Positions 44,177-53,498 of a stretch of DNA of 64,000 nt are shown here, piece after piece. Both the position numbers and the translations under genes were made by a program. The stretch comes from Bacteroidaceae bacterium (GTDB taxonomy: Bacteria; Bacteroidota; Bacteroidia; Bacteroidales; Bacteroidaceae). The stretch's first letter is position 1. The number at the start of each line of letters is the position of its first letter. The notes beneath the pieces are model-generated. The model searched no databases and had not been told where the DNA came from. It saw nothing but the letters and a program-made list of their open reading frames with translations. The stretch is taken from the NCBI GenBank assembly GCA_017447625.1, contig JAFSNB010000015.1, positions 34,945-98,944 on the forward strand, given 5' to 3'.

Positions 44177-47100
44177 TTACCTCCCTTTGGTCAGTGGGTC
44201 TGCGACAAATCTCGTTGCGTTTATTGATAGCAGCGTCTCCACCGCTTCCTTCACGCTTTTGATTGGTTTTACAATCATTGAGCGGCGGCCGTTGGCCTCT
44301 TCAAGACGGCAGTCGGCTGGATGCATAGAGAAATAGCTGATGATCTTTCCGAAGGCCTCGCTCTGGAAGAACGGGCTGTTCTCGTCCTTCACGAAGTACA
44401 GACGCATACGGTCCGCTTTCAGAATAATGCGCTCCGCACCGAAATACTTGCCGAGACGGCGCAGACGCACCACACGAATCAGTTCCTCGCCCTCTTTCGG
44501 AATCGGTCCGAAGCGGTCTTCCATCCGTTTGCGGAACGCTTCTATCGCCTCGTCAGTCTCCAATCCGTCCAGCTCGCGGTAGAGCAGCATACGCTCAGAT
44601 GCGCCCGGCACGTATTTGTCGGGGAAATACATCTGCAGGTCGCTTTCTATCTGACACTCTTCCACGAAGTCCTCACCCGTCACCGTCTCTCCCTCGGCCA
44701 TCTGCTGTTCGAAGAGTTCCTTGAACTCGTCGTTGCGCAGTTCTTTGACCGCCTGCGAGAGGATTTTCTGGTATGTCTCATAGCCCAAATCAGCGATGAA
44801 ACCGCTCTGTTCTGCACCTAACAGATTACCTGCGCCGCGGATGTCCAGATCCTGCATCGCGATATGTATTCCGCTGCCCAAGTCGGAGAAATTCTCTATG
44901 GCCTGCAGGCGGCGGCGTGAGTCCTGAGGCAGAGCGGCCAGGGGCGGAGCCAGCAGATAGCAGAACGCTTTCTTGTTCGAGCGCCCCACCCTGCCTCGCA
45001 TCTGATGCAGGTCAGAGAGGCCGAAGTTGTGAGCTCCACAAATTATAATAGTATTGGCGTTGGGTATATCGAGACCGCTCTCAATGATAGTTGTGGAGAT
45101 CAGCACATCGTAGTCGTAGGCGGCGAAGGCCGTCATAATCTTCTCCAGATCGTCGGGCGGCATCTGTCCGTGACCTATGGCTACGCGCGCATCCGGCACA
45201 TATTTGCGCACCATCTGCTCCAATTCGGGCAGCGAGGAGATGCGGTTGCTCACTATGAACACCTGCCCGTTGCGGCTCATCTCGAAGTTGATGGCCTGCT
45301 CTATGATGTCCGCTGAGAAGGTGTGCACCTCTGTCTGTATCGGGTATCTGTTGGGCGGCGGAGTCTGAATCACACTGAGGTCACGCGCCCCCATCAGCGA
45401 GAATTGCAGCGTGCGCGGAATCGGCGTGGCCGTGAGCGTCAGCGTATCCACGTTCGTCTTCATTTGACGCAGTTTCTCTTTGGTGGCCACTCCGAACTTC
45501 TGCTCCTCGTCAATAATCAGCAGTCCCAAGTCCTTGAACTTCACGTTCTTCCCTATCAGCTTATGCGTGCCTACGAGGATGTCTATACGGCCGGCGGCCA
45601 GATCTGCCAGCAGCTCCGTGGTCTGTTTGGCTGTTCGCGCACGGCTCAGATAATCCACCCTCACGGGGAAGTCCTTCAGACGGTCCTTGAAGGTGTGGTA
45701 ATGCTGATAGGCCAGCACCGTAGTCGGAACCATCACGGCCACCTGCTTGCCATCCACAGCCGCCTTGAACGCGGCGCGCACGGCCACCTCCGTCTTACCG
45801 AATCCCACGTCTCCGCAGACGAGCCTGTCCATCGGGCGCGCCCGCTCCATATCCGCTTTCACGTCGTTCGTGGCTTTGAGCTGATCGGGCGTATCCTCAT
45901 AGAGGAACGAGGCCTCCAGCTCGTGCTGCATCACATCGTCGGGGCTGAACTTGAAGCCCTTCTCCTCACGGCGGCGCGAGTATAGTTTTATCAGGTCGCG
46001 GGCGATATCCTTGATTTTCGTCTTCGTGCGCTCCTTCATCCGCTCCCACGCGCCAGTTCCGAGGCGGCTGATACGTGGCGGCTCGCCCTCCTTGCCCTTG
46101 TATTTGCTCACTTTATGCAGCGCGTGAATGCTCACGAACACCACGTCGTCGCGGTCGTAGGTGATACGTATCATTTCCTGATAGGTGGTCTTGCCGTCGG
46201 ACGTAGTCACCGGCACACGCGCCAGTCCGCCGAACCGCCCTATACCGTGATCCACATGCACCACATAGTCGCCAATCTCAAACTCCTGCAGTTCCTTCAG
46301 CGTCAGAGCCACCTTTCCTCCCCGTGCCCGCTCGCTTCTGAGGTTGTATTTGTGAAAGCGGTCGAATATCTGATGATCGGTGAAAAGGCATATTTTGAGT
46401 CTGTTGTCCGTGAATCCTGCGTGCAGGGTCTTGGTCACGGGCGTGAACGGCACGGGCTCCGGTCTCTCTTCCAGAATGGCTTTCAGTCGGTCGTTCTGTT
46501 TCTGGCTGTCTGCCAGTATAAACAGCTTATAGCCCTGTGCGAGATATGTGGTCAGCGTCTGAGTCAGCAGTTCGAAGTTCTTGTGGAATATCGGCTGGGC
46601 CGTGGTGTCAAAGGCCACATGCACCGATTTCCGCCCCTTCTCCGTCGATGCCCATTCTATGCGGCGGAAATCGCCTATTCCCTTCGCAAATGTCGGTGCG
46701 TCGGTGAGCAGCCGCTTAGCATTGAGCATTGAATCTTGTCCCAAAGCGCTAGCTGCTCCCCTCCCTGACGGGAGGGGTTGGGGGTGGGTCTTCGCTTTCT
46801 CCTCTATCAGTGCCTGCTGTGAGAAGCCCTCTTCCCACACCGTGCCAATCCTCTCCACTATATACAGCACGTCACGGCACACGAGTGTCGTGTCCTCCGG
46901 CAGCAGTTCAGCCATCGGTACGCGGTCTTCGGCCTCCTCGGACATCTCCGGCACCAGGGTAATCTGTTCCCGTCGTTCGCGGCTGAGCTGCGTCTCCACC
47001 TCGAACGTGCGTATAGAGTCAATCTCATCGCCGAAGAAATCTATGCGGAAGGGGTATTCGCAGCTGTAGGAGAAAACGTCTATCAGCGAGCCGCGCACGG

Positions 47101-47698
47101 CGAACTGTCCGGGTTCATAGACATAGTCGGTGCGGTTGAAGCCGAAGGCCATCAGAGTCTCCGTCACGAAATCCGTCCCTATGTTCTCTCCCTCTCTTAT
47201 GGTCAGCGTCTGGGCCTCCAACTGCTTCTGTGACACCACCCGTTCGGCCATAGCCTCCGGATGCGTCACTATATACAGCAGTCCGCCGTTCGCCCCCTTT
47301 GTGCTCAGTCGTGTCAGCACCTCCGTACGCAGAATCTCGTTCGCGGCATCACGCTGCCCGTATTTCACGGCGCGGCGGAACGACGAGGGGAAGAACAGCA
47401 CCTGCTTGTCACCCATCACCTGCACCAGATCGTGATAGAAATAGCCCGCCTGCTCCTCATCGTCCAAAATAAAAATAAAGGTTTTGTTAAGGTCATCGTC
47501 AAGGTTATCGTTATCGTCAAGGTCAAGGTTATCGTCAAGGTCAAGGTTATCGTCAAGGTTGGCAAACACCAACGCCATAGCGGAGCCCTGCAGACCAGAA
47601 AGTCTTATCTGTCTCACTTTCTCGTCTTCCAGCGCCCTCCGTAAGGCTTTCACTTGCGGATGCCGATCAAACAAATCCTTGAACTCAGCTATATTCAC
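44177..47698 (-). CDS. mfd: Transcription-repair coupling factor with repeat insertions
   Basis: Mfd removes RNA polymerase stalled at DNA lesions and recruits UvrA. The protein (1173 aa) has the UvrB-like N-terminal domains, the RNA polymerase-interacting domain (LQEFEIGDYVVHVDHGIGRF), a translocase with Walker A GDVGFGKTEVA and DEEQ box, and the C-terminal D7 domain. It is about 50 residues longer than usual because of two insertions. One is an acidic Asn-Leu-Asp tandem repeat (about 46-70). The other is a palindrome-derived segment near 303-316 (THPQPLPSGRGAAS). The start codon is GTG, with TAG directly before it and a shared repeat upstream. uvrB lies upstream on the same strand. Confidence 0.95.
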   Translation of the reverse strand: MNIAEFKDLFDRHPQVKALRRALEDEKVRQIRLSGLQGSAMALVFANLDDNLDLDDNLDLDDNDNLDDDLNKTFIFILDDEEQAGYFYHDLVQVMGDKQVLFFPSSFRRAVKYGQRDAANEILRTEVLTRLSTKGANGGLLYIVTHPEAMAERVVSQKQLEAQTLTIREGENIGTDFVTETLMAFGFNRTDYVYEPGQFAVRGSLIDVFSYSCEYPFRIDFFGDEIDSIRTFEVETQLSRERREQITLVPEMSEEAEDRVPMAELLPEDTTLVCRDVLYIVERIGTVWEEGFSQQALIEEKAKTHPQPLPSGRGAASALGQDSMLNAKRLLTDAPTFAKGIGDFRRIEWASTEKGRKSVHVAFDTTAQPIFHKNFELLTQTLTTYLAQGYKLFILADSQKQNDRLKAILEERPEPVPFTPVTKTLHAGFTDNRLKICLFTDHQIFDRFHKYNLRSERARGGKVALTLKELQEFEIGDYVVHVDHGIGRFGGLARVPVTTSDGKTTYQEMIRITYDRDDVVFVSIHALHKVSKYKGKEGEPPRISRLGTGAWERMKERTKTKIKDIARDLIKLYSRRREEKGFKFSPDDVMQHELEASFLYEDTPDQLKATNDVKADMERARPMDRLVCGDVGFGKTEVAVRAAFKAAVDGKQVAVMVPTTVLAYQHYHTFKDRLKDFPVRVDYLSRARTAKQTTELLADLAAGRIDILVGTHKLIGKNVKFKDLGLLIIDEEQKFGVATKEKLRQMKTNVDTLTLTATPIPRTLQFSLMGARDLSVIQTPPPNRYPIQTEVHTFSADIIEQAINFEMSRNGQVFIVSNRISSLPELEQMVRKYVPDARVAIGHGQMPPDDLEKIMTAFAAYDYDVLISTTIIESGLDIPNANTIIICGAHNFGLSDLHQMRGRVGRSNKKAFCYLLAPPLAALPQDSRRRLQAIENFSDLGSGIHIAMQDLDIRGAGNLLGAEQSGFIADLGYETYQKILSQAVKELRNDEFKELFEQQMAEGETVTGEDFVEECQIESDLQMYFPDKYVPGASERMLLYRELDGLETDEAIEAFRKRMEDRFGPIPKEGEELIRVVRLRRLGKYFGAERIILKADRMRLYFVKDENSPFFQSEAFGKIISYFSMHPADCRLEEANGRRSMIVKPIKSVKEAVETLLSINATRFVADPLTKGR
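46756..46792 (-). repeat. G/C palindrome in frame inside mfd
   Basis: In the gene direction the copy reads AAGACCCACCCCCAACCCCT followed by CCCGTCAGGGAGGGGA. It is translated as THPQPLPSGRGAA. Nearly identical copies in the same orientation lie inside uvrA at 57557-57597 and 58783-58820. Confidence 0.85.
47489..47562 (-). repeat. In-frame tandem repeat in mfd
   Basis: Units GTCAAG, GTTATC and GTCAAG recur with 6-bp and 18-bp periods. The protein reads NLDDNLDLDDNLDLDDND and similar, within residues 46-70. Changes of whole 6-bp units keep the frame. Confidence 0.8.
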
Positions 47699-47699
47699 C

Positions 47700-47822
47700 T
47701 ATTTAATTTACGATTTGACGATTTACAATTTACGATTTATTTACTATTGAGTTATTTTTACGATTTAGGCTGCGCGATGTTAACCGCCGGGCCCCTTAAC
47801 TTTTTAACCTTTTAACCTTTTA
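47700..47822. repeat. ACGATTT and TTTTAACC repeats between mfd and uvrB
   Basis: TTTACGATTTGACGATTTAC units (47707-47745) are followed by GGCTGCGCGATG, GGGCCCC and a TTTTTAACCTTTTAACC tandem tract (47795-47824). A near-copy of the first unit with TACTATTGAGTT lies upstream of the type-B sorting-domain gene at 60366-60405. Confidence 0.7.
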
Positions 47823-49871
47823 ACCTTGATTCGGGGAATCAAGGTGCGCCATCAGCGCGAGCATCTGGTCACGCAATTGCGCTGCAGTGATGAAATCCAG
47901 TTTCTTCGCTGCCTCCTGCATTTGCTTGCGCAGCTTCTCTACAGTCTTGCGCAGCTCGTCCTTGGACATATACTCGGCCTCGGCCTCCGCCACGAGCAGC
48001 GTCTTTGCCGACTCTGCGGAGTCGGGTCCGGCGTATGCGCGGCGGTCGCGACCAGCCTCTGCGCTCTCTCCGTCGGCAATCAGGTTACCCATCGTCCGCT
48101 CTTTGCGAATCTGAGTGGGCGTTATGCCGTGTTCGGCGTTGAAGCGCAGCTGCTTCTCGCGCCTGCGGTTCGTCTCGTCTATGGTCTGCTTCATCGAGCC
48201 GGTTATAGTGTCGCCGTACATTATCGCTTTGCCGTGAACGTTACGTGCGGCACGTCCCACCGTCTGCGTCAGCGACCGGTGATTACGAAGGAAACCCTCC
48301 TTGTCCGCATCCAGTATGGCCACCAGACTCACCTCCGGCAGGTCCAGTCCCTCGCGCAGCAGATTCACTCCCACCAGCACGTCGAATTTACCGCTGCGCA
48401 GGTCGTCCATGATCTGCACGCGCTCCAGAGTATCTACGTCGCTGTGAATGTATCGGGCCTCAACGCCGTGGTTCATCAGATATTCCGTCAGCTCCTCCGC
48501 CATACGTTTCGTCAGCGTCGTCACCAAAGTGCGCTCATCGGCCTCAATCCGCGCCTGAATCTCTTCCATCAGGTCATCCACCTGATTCGTGGTGGGCCGC
48601 ACCTCTATCTCGGGGTCCAGCAGACCCGTCGGTCTTATCACCTGCTCTACCACTATGCCCTCGCTCTGCGCCAGCTCGTAGTCAGCGGGAGTGGCGCTGA
48701 CGTAGATCACCTGACTGACCATCTTCTGAAACTCCTCGAATTTCAGCGGTCTGTTATCCAGTGCGGCGGGCAGTCGGAAACCGTATTCCACCAGATTCGT
48801 CTTGCGCGAGCGGTCGCCGCCGTACATCGCGCCAATCTGCGGCACACTCACGTGGCTCTCGTCAATCACCATGAGGAAGTCCTTGGGGAAGAAGTCCAGC
48901 AGACAGTAAGGCCTTGTGCCGGGTTCGCGCCCGTCGAAATAGCGGCTGTAGTTCTCTATCCCGGAGCAGTGGCCCAACTCACGTATCATTTCCATGTCGT
49001 ATGTCACGCGCTCATAGATCCGCTTCGCCTCCAACTGCTTGCCCATCTCCTCGAATTCGCGCACCCGCACGCTGAGGTCGTCCTCTATCTGATGAATGGC
49101 GGCGAGCGTCTGCTCCTTCGTGGTCATAAACAGATTCGCGGGATACACCTTGTATTCGTCATACGAGCCCACGCGCATCATCGACTCCGCGTCCACCTCC
49201 TCTATGGCGTCTATCTCATCGTCCCAGAAGGTCACTCTGAGCAGATAGTCCGAGTAGGCCAGACAGATATCCACCGTGTCCCCTTTCACGCGGTACTCTC
49301 CGCGCCCGGGCGACATGTCGTTGCGCACATACAGCGAGTCGTTGAGTCGTCTCAGCAGCACGTTGCGGTCCATTATCAGCCCTCGTCTCAGCCCAATCAC
49401 ATTCTCGTAGAAGGCCGAGGGGTTCCCCATGCCGTATATGCACGACACGCTGCTCACCACAATCACGTCTTTCCTTCCAGACAGCAGGGCGGATGTGGCG
49501 GCCAGTCGCAACTTGTCTATCTCGTCGTTTATGGCCAGATCCTTCTCTATATACGTGTCTGTGCTGGGGATATAGGCTTCGGGCTGGTAGTAGTCGTAGT
49601 ACGAGACGTAGTATTCCACTGCGTTATTCGGGAAGAAAGCCTTCATTTCGCCGTATAGCTGTGCCGCCAGCGTTTTGTTGTGACTGAGGATAAGGGTTGG
49701 TTTCCCCACGTTCGCAATCACGTTCGCCACGGTGAACGTCTTTCCCGAGCCGGTGACGCCGAGCAGAGTCTGAGCAGGCAGCCCGCTGAGTACCCCCTCT
49801 GTGAGCTGCGCTATAGCCTCCGGCTGATCTCCCGTGGGCTTGTATTTCGATATGAGTTCAAAGGCTCCCAT
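47820..49871 (-). CDS. uvrB: Excinuclease ABC subunit B
   Basis: UvrB is the damage-verifying helicase-like subunit of nucleotide excision repair (683 aa). It has the Walker A motif GVTGSGKT (38-45), the beta-hairpin [12 protein letters not shown] and helicase motifs including [11 protein letters not shown]. The C-terminal UVR domain that meets UvrC is present ([20 protein letters not shown]). It carries no palindrome insertion, unlike uvrA and mfd. The last codons form a 9-bp inverted repeat, CCTTGATTC and GAATCAAGG, overlapping the stop. Confidence 0.97.
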   Translation of the reverse strand: MGAFELISKYKPTGDQPEAIAQLTEGVLSGLPAQTLLGVTGSGKTFTVANVIANVGKPTLILSHNKTLAAQLYGEMKAFFPNNAVEYYVSYYDYYQPEAYIPSTDTYIEKDLAINDEIDKLRLAATSALLSGRKDVIVVSSVSCIYGMGNPSAFYENVIGLRRGLIMDRNVLLRRLNDSLYVRNDMSPGRGEYRVKGDTVDICLAYSDYLLRVTFWDDEIDAIEEVDAESMMRVGSYDEYKVYPANLFMTTKEQTLAAIHQIEDDLSVRVREFEEMGKQLEAKRIYERVTYDMEMIRELGHCSGIENYSRYFDGREPGTRPYCLLDFFPKDFLMVIDESHVSVPQIGAMYGGDRSRKTNLVEYGFRLPAALDNRPLKFEEFQKMVSQVIYVSATPADYELAQSEGIVVEQVIRPTGLLDPEIEVRPTTNQVDDLMEEIQARIEADERTLVTTLTKRMAEELTEYLMNHGVEARYIHSDVDTLERVQIMDDLRSGKFDVLVGVNLLREGLDLPEVSLVAILDADKEGFLRNHRSLTQTVGRAARNVHGKAIMYGDTITGSMKQTIDETNRRREKQLRFNAEHGITPTQIRKERTMGNLIADGESAEAGRDRRAYAGPDSAESAKTLLVAEAEAEYMSKDELRKTVEKLRKQMQEAAKKLDFITAAQLRDQMLALMAHLDSPNQG
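47824..47844 (-). terminator. Hairpin overlapping the uvrB stop
   Basis: CCTTGATTC, three Cs and GAATCAAGG form a perfect 9-bp stem just before the stop codon, followed by TTAAAAGG repeats on the minus strand. It may work as a terminator or 3' stabiliser, but no uninterrupted T-run follows. Confidence 0.4.
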
Positions 49872-49909
49872 TTCCGTCCTTTCCTTTAGTCTTTCCTAAA
49901 AAACGCGTG

Positions 49910-49917
49910 CAAAATTA
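49910..49917 (-). promoter_or_regulatory. Probable promoter box of uvrB
   Basis: The minus strand reads TAATTTTG, with TTTC 20 nt upstream in place of TTTG. It would give a leader of roughly 33 nt. It is divergent with the box at 49961-49968. Confidence 0.5.
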
Positions 49918-49960
49918 CTACTTTTATAATGAATAATGAAAAGTTTAAAGGGGAAAATTA

Positions 49961-49968
49961 TAATTTTG
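49961..49968 (+). promoter_or_regulatory. Probable -7 element of the HhH/barrel gene
   Basis: TAATTTTG is followed by CGCC and the ATG at 49973, implying a leaderless or nearly leaderless mRNA. No TTTG lies at the usual distance. Confidence 0.45.
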
Positions 49969-49972
49969 CGCC

Positions 49973-51958
49973 ATGAAAAAGCTTCTACTTCTGTTTATCA
50001 CCCTAATTTCACTCTCCGCAACCGCCCAACAAATCTCTTGGGAGGACTTCCTCCAGCAACTCAACGACGACCTCACATCACAACAAGAAGACGCACAAGA
50101 AAACTCAAAAAACAACGATGAATGGGGAGGTTTTATCGAGGATTTACATGAGCGACACGAGCACCCCATGAATCTCAACAAAGTCACGGCAGATGACCTT
50201 CACCAGTTGTTCTTTCTATCTAAAGAAGCCACCGAGGGTATTCTCCGTCACCGAGACCGCTATGGTCCACTGCGTTCCATCAGCGAATTAGTGGTAGTAG
50301 AGTCTGTAAGTTGGCGTGAGCGGCAACTGCTCCATCTGTTTGCGTATGTAGATTCTATTGATGAAGAACGTCCAGACAGGTGGGATTTCACTTATGCCAA
50401 AAACGAGATAACAGCAAGCGCAGATATCCCGCTGTATAAACGTGACGGTTGGCCATGGGCAAGAGGGATAGCCAATAGGTTCCGTTGGGATTTCAAACTG
50501 CCGCATCATCTTCATGTCGGTGTCCGTGCTGAGACAGATGCTGGCGAACGCATGTTTTGCAAACAGACACATTTGTGGGATGCAGTTGGAGCCTACGCAT
50601 CCATAACCACAAAAGGATGGTTAGAACAATTGCAGATAGGCGATTACAAAGTCAGTTTTGCAGAGGGAGTGGTGATTAGCAACGGATTCAGATTCGGAAA
50701 GATGATGAATTCGCAATGGCGTAGGCCATCTGGTTTTCGAGTCCACCGTTCTTCTGATGAGGTAAACTTTTTTCGCGGAGTGGCAGCCAGTATAAGGATG
50801 GGACATCATTGGAATATCGCAGCCTTCTATTCTTACAGGCGTCTTGACGCCGTCATTCAAGCCGACAACTCAGTTTACAACCTGATAACAACAGGCCTAC
50901 ACCGCACTGAGAACGAACTAAGCCATAAGGGGACGGTGGGAGGTCACACCGCGGGAGGACATTTAGAATGGCACAATAAAGGGTGGGCAGCAGGTCTGAC
51001 CGGACTATTTCAAAGATACGACCATCAAATGCGGCCAGGCCCTTCTTTATATCAGCAGATAGCCCCTTGGGGATACCGATTCGGAGATGTATCGATTAAT
51101 TACAGTTTTAAGCATCGTCCATGGCTCTTCAGCGGAGAAACAGCACGCAGTTTTTCCGCAGGTAAGGACGGGTGGGCATGTCTTCACCGTTTAGTATGGA
51201 AGCCAAACACCATTCTCCAACTGGCGGCCATTCAACGATTCTATTCTCAGCATTACTTTTCTCCTTATTCAAATTCTTTCGGAGAAAACACAAAGAACCA
51301 GAACGAGAGCGGCCTGTGCCTGATGACAGATGCCCATTGGTTGCGAACCTATGCGCTTTCAGCCTATATCGATATTTTCTATTCTCCATTTCCCAGGTAT
51401 CTGATGACAAAGGCCAGTCGTGGAGGCGAAGGTATGTTGCAAGCATCATGGCAAGGCAGTAAACACGGAATCTCGGCGCGATACCAAATCAAAAGCAAGG
51501 AGCGCAACGATGCCCGCTACTGGAGTCATCGAATAAAGACAACATGGTCTTTTAACCCTACAGATTTCTGGAGTTTCCAAGCTCTTGCCCAGCTCAATCT
51601 GTACAAGACTGTTGACAGCAACTCAACAGGGTATGCGCTGATGACTACATCAAATTATACTTCTAAAACCTGGCGTTGGCGTACGATGTTGAGTTATTTC
51701 CACACAGACGATTATAACAGTCGACTTTATTTCTACGAGCCAAACCTCACTCAGTCGTTCAGTTTTCCGGCTTTTTACTATCATGGAATGAGGCTTTCCA
51801 CAACACTTCGCTGGCAGTCTGCGTCGGCTCAGTGGTTTCTCGAATCCAAGTTTTCCTTAACTCATTACTTTGATCGGGGGGAGATTTCTTCGGGGGTGAC
51901 GAGGATAGGAAGTTCGTGGAAAGGGGAGGTTCAGGTGGTGTTGCGCGTGCGTATCTGA
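49973..51958 (+). CDS. HhH-domain outer-membrane-type protein
   Basis: This 661-aa protein starts with a signal peptide (MKKLLLLFITLISLSATA). A helix-hairpin-helix region (MNLNKVTADDLHQLFFLS, about 67-125) is followed by a long beta-rich part ending WKGEVQVVLRVRI. That ending resembles the last strand of an outer-membrane barrel. Proteins with this layout are common in Bacteroidota and usually left as HhH-domain proteins. A role in DNA binding or uptake is possible but unproven. It is divergent from uvrB with about 100 nt between starts. Confidence 0.78.
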   Translation: MKKLLLLFITLISLSATAQQISWEDFLQQLNDDLTSQQEDAQENSKNNDEWGGFIEDLHERHEHPMNLNKVTADDLHQLFFLSKEATEGILRHRDRYGPLRSISELVVVESVSWRERQLLHLFAYVDSIDEERPDRWDFTYAKNEITASADIPLYKRDGWPWARGIANRFRWDFKLPHHLHVGVRAETDAGERMFCKQTHLWDAVGAYASITTKGWLEQLQIGDYKVSFAEGVVISNGFRFGKMMNSQWRRPSGFRVHRSSDEVNFFRGVAASIRMGHHWNIAAFYSYRRLDAVIQADNSVYNLITTGLHRTENELSHKGTVGGHTAGGHLEWHNKGWAAGLTGLFQRYDHQMRPGPSLYQQIAPWGYRFGDVSINYSFKHRPWLFSGETARSFSAGKDGWACLHRLVWKPNTILQLAAIQRFYSQHYFSPYSNSFGENTKNQNESGLCLMTDAHWLRTYALSAYIDIFYSPFPRYLMTKASRGGEGMLQASWQGSKHGISARYQIKSKERNDARYWSHRIKTTWSFNPTDFWSFQALAQLNLYKTVDSNSTGYALMTTSNYTSKTWRWRTMLSYFHTDDYNSRLYFYEPNLTQSFSFPAFYYHGMRLSTTLRWQSASAQWFLESKFSLTHYFDRGEISSGVTRIGSSWKGEVQVVLRVRI

Positions 51959-52008
51959 GTGCGCACGAACATTAATAAAGCAAATTAATCGTAAAAACGG
52001 GGGAGATT

Positions 52009-52040
52009 TTTGGCCGTTTCGCAGGAAATAGCTACTTTTG
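52009..52040 (+). promoter_or_regulatory. Consensus promoter of the bamD operon
   Basis: TTTG (52009-52012), exactly 20 nt, then TACTTTTG (52033-52040) fully match the Bacteroidota consensus. The ATG at 52062 follows with a leader of about 15 nt. Confidence 0.65.
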
Positions 52041-52061
52041 CGGCCGATTTGGTTCATTTTT

Positions 52062-52910
52062 ATGAGGAAGATAATTATAATGACTGCCGTGAGCCTCGTG
52101 GTGCTCTGCTCCTGCGGAGAGTACAACGCTGTGCTGAAATCGTCCGACTACGAGTATAAATACGAGGTGGCGAAGGCGTGCTACGTCCGTGGCGAATACG
52201 GTCACGCGGCTGACTTGTTCAGCGAGTTGCTGGGTACGATGAAAGGTACGAGCAACGGCGAGGAGTGTCTGCTGCTGATGGCCATGAGCTCGTATATGGA
52301 CGGTGACCTCGAGAGCGCTTCCACTGCTTTCAAGAAATACTATACCAGCTATCCCAGGGGCTTCTACGTGGAGCTGGCCCACTACTACTGCGGACGGGCT
52401 CTGTACGACGGTATGCCTGACCCGCGTCTGGACCAGACGATGACACGCAAGGCTATAGATGAGCTGCAGCTCTTCTTGGACCGCTACCCCAACACGAAAC
52501 TGAAACCGCAGACGCAGGAGATGATCGAAGCTCTGCAGGATCATCTGATAGAGAAAGAGTATCTCGCTGCAAAACTATACTACGATCTGGGCGCATACGT
52601 GATGAACACGATGGGTCGCGGCTCGGTGTCCAACTACGAGTCGTGTATTGCCTCGTGCGAGAACGCGATGCGCGACTTCCCCTACGCCTCGGCTGAGCGG
52701 CGCGAGCAGTTCGCAATAATGATTCTGAGGAGCCGCTACCGACTGGCCCGACAGAGCGTGGAGGAGAAGCGGCTGGAGCGCTACCGTCAGACGGTGGACG
52801 AATACTACGGATTCGCGAACGAGTTCCCCGAAAGCAAATATCTGAAAGAGGCCCAAGGCTATCTGACCAAAAGCCAGAAGGCGCTGAAAGGACAGAAGCT
52901 TGAGGATTAA
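52062..52910 (+). CDS. bamD: Outer-membrane assembly lipoprotein BamD-like
   Basis: This lipoprotein (282 aa) has its signal ending in VLCSC, with the Cys as lipid anchor. TPR-like repeats include CYVRGEYGHAADLFSELLG, AFKKYYTSYPRGFYVELAHY and a long C-terminal helix with YGFANEFPESKYLKEAQGY. This pattern fits BamD, which helps the Bam complex insert outer-membrane proteins. rpoZ and a DUF4293 gene follow, a gene order I associate with Bacteroidales. The ATG at 52062 is chosen from the promoter and lipoprotein signal. Confidence 0.88.
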   Translation: MRKIIIMTAVSLVVLCSCGEYNAVLKSSDYEYKYEVAKACYVRGEYGHAADLFSELLGTMKGTSNGEECLLLMAMSSYMDGDLESASTAFKKYYTSYPRGFYVELAHYYCGRALYDGMPDPRLDQTMTRKAIDELQLFLDRYPNTKLKPQTQEMIEALQDHLIEKEYLAAKLYYDLGAYVMNTMGRGSVSNYESCIASCENAMRDFPYASAERREQFAIMILRSRYRLARQSVEEKRLERYRQTVDEYYGFANEFPESKYLKEAQGYLTKSQKALKGQKLED

Positions 52911-52914
52911 AACC

Positions 52915-53152
52915 CCATAGGGGAGAGACGAATTGCCCAAGCGAAGGCGAAAAAAAGAGAAGAAGAGAAGAGAGAGACTCAAATAAAAGAGAAAAAAGAC
53001 GTATTGCCCAAGCGAAGGCAAAAAAAGAGAAAAAAAGAGTTTTTCAGAGAAAAAAGAAAAATAGCGGCCCGACGCTAAAAGATTAAAGATTAGAGATTAG
53101 AGCTGCGCGCAGCCTAATTATGAATTATGAATTATGAATTAAACATTAAATA
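52915..53152. repeat. Repeat mosaic between bamD and rpoZ
   Basis: The gap has GACGAATTGCCCAAGCGAAG and GGCGAAAAAAAGAGA repeated twice (52929 and 52999). AAAGATTAAAGATTAGAGATTAGAG then GCTGCGCGCAGC and AATTATGAATTATGAATTAT follow. The sequence is strongly purine-rich with many AGAGAAAA units. No gene is visible. Confidence 0.75.
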
Positions 53153-53154
53153 AG

Positions 53155-53496
53155 ATGGATTACAAGAAAACAAACGCACCTACAAACACAGTCACCCGTG
53201 ACATCATGACACTGGCTGATGAGACTGGCAACATCTACGAGAGCGTGGCTATCATAGCCAAGCGTGCCAACCAGATCGCAGTGGATCTGAAGTCGGAGCT
53301 CTCGAAGAAACTGCAGGAGTTCGCATCGACGAACGACAATCTGGACGAGGTGTTCGAGAACCGCGAGCAGATTGAGATCAGCCGCTTCTACGAGAAGCTG
53401 CCGAAACCCACTCTCATCGCCACTCAGGAGTTCATAGAGGGTAAGGTGTATTTCCGCAACCCGGCAAAACTTCAAACGACGGACGAGTCGTACTAA
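53155..53496 (+). CDS. rpoZ: RNA polymerase omega subunit, Bacteroidota type
   Basis: This 113-aa protein resembles the Bacteroidota form of the RNA polymerase omega subunit, which assists polymerase assembly. The visible core is RDIMTLADETGNIYESVAII, then AKRANQIAVDLKSEL. The later ISRFYEKLPKPTLIATQEFI segment is typical of this lineage. The DUF4293 gene starts 2 nt after its stop. Confidence 0.85.
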   Translation: MDYKKTNAPTNTVTRDIMTLADETGNIYESVAIIAKRANQIAVDLKSELSKKLQEFASTNDNLDEVFENREQIEISRFYEKLPKPTLIATQEFIEGKVYFRNPAKLQTTDESY

Positions 53497-53498
53497 GT

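Noticed and set aside
47826-49658. 610-aa open frame opposite uvrB
   Set aside because: uvrB is certain on the other strand. The frame has no recognisable domain and reflects codon bias, as do several long frames opposite ftsZ, ftsI, murE, mfd and alaS.
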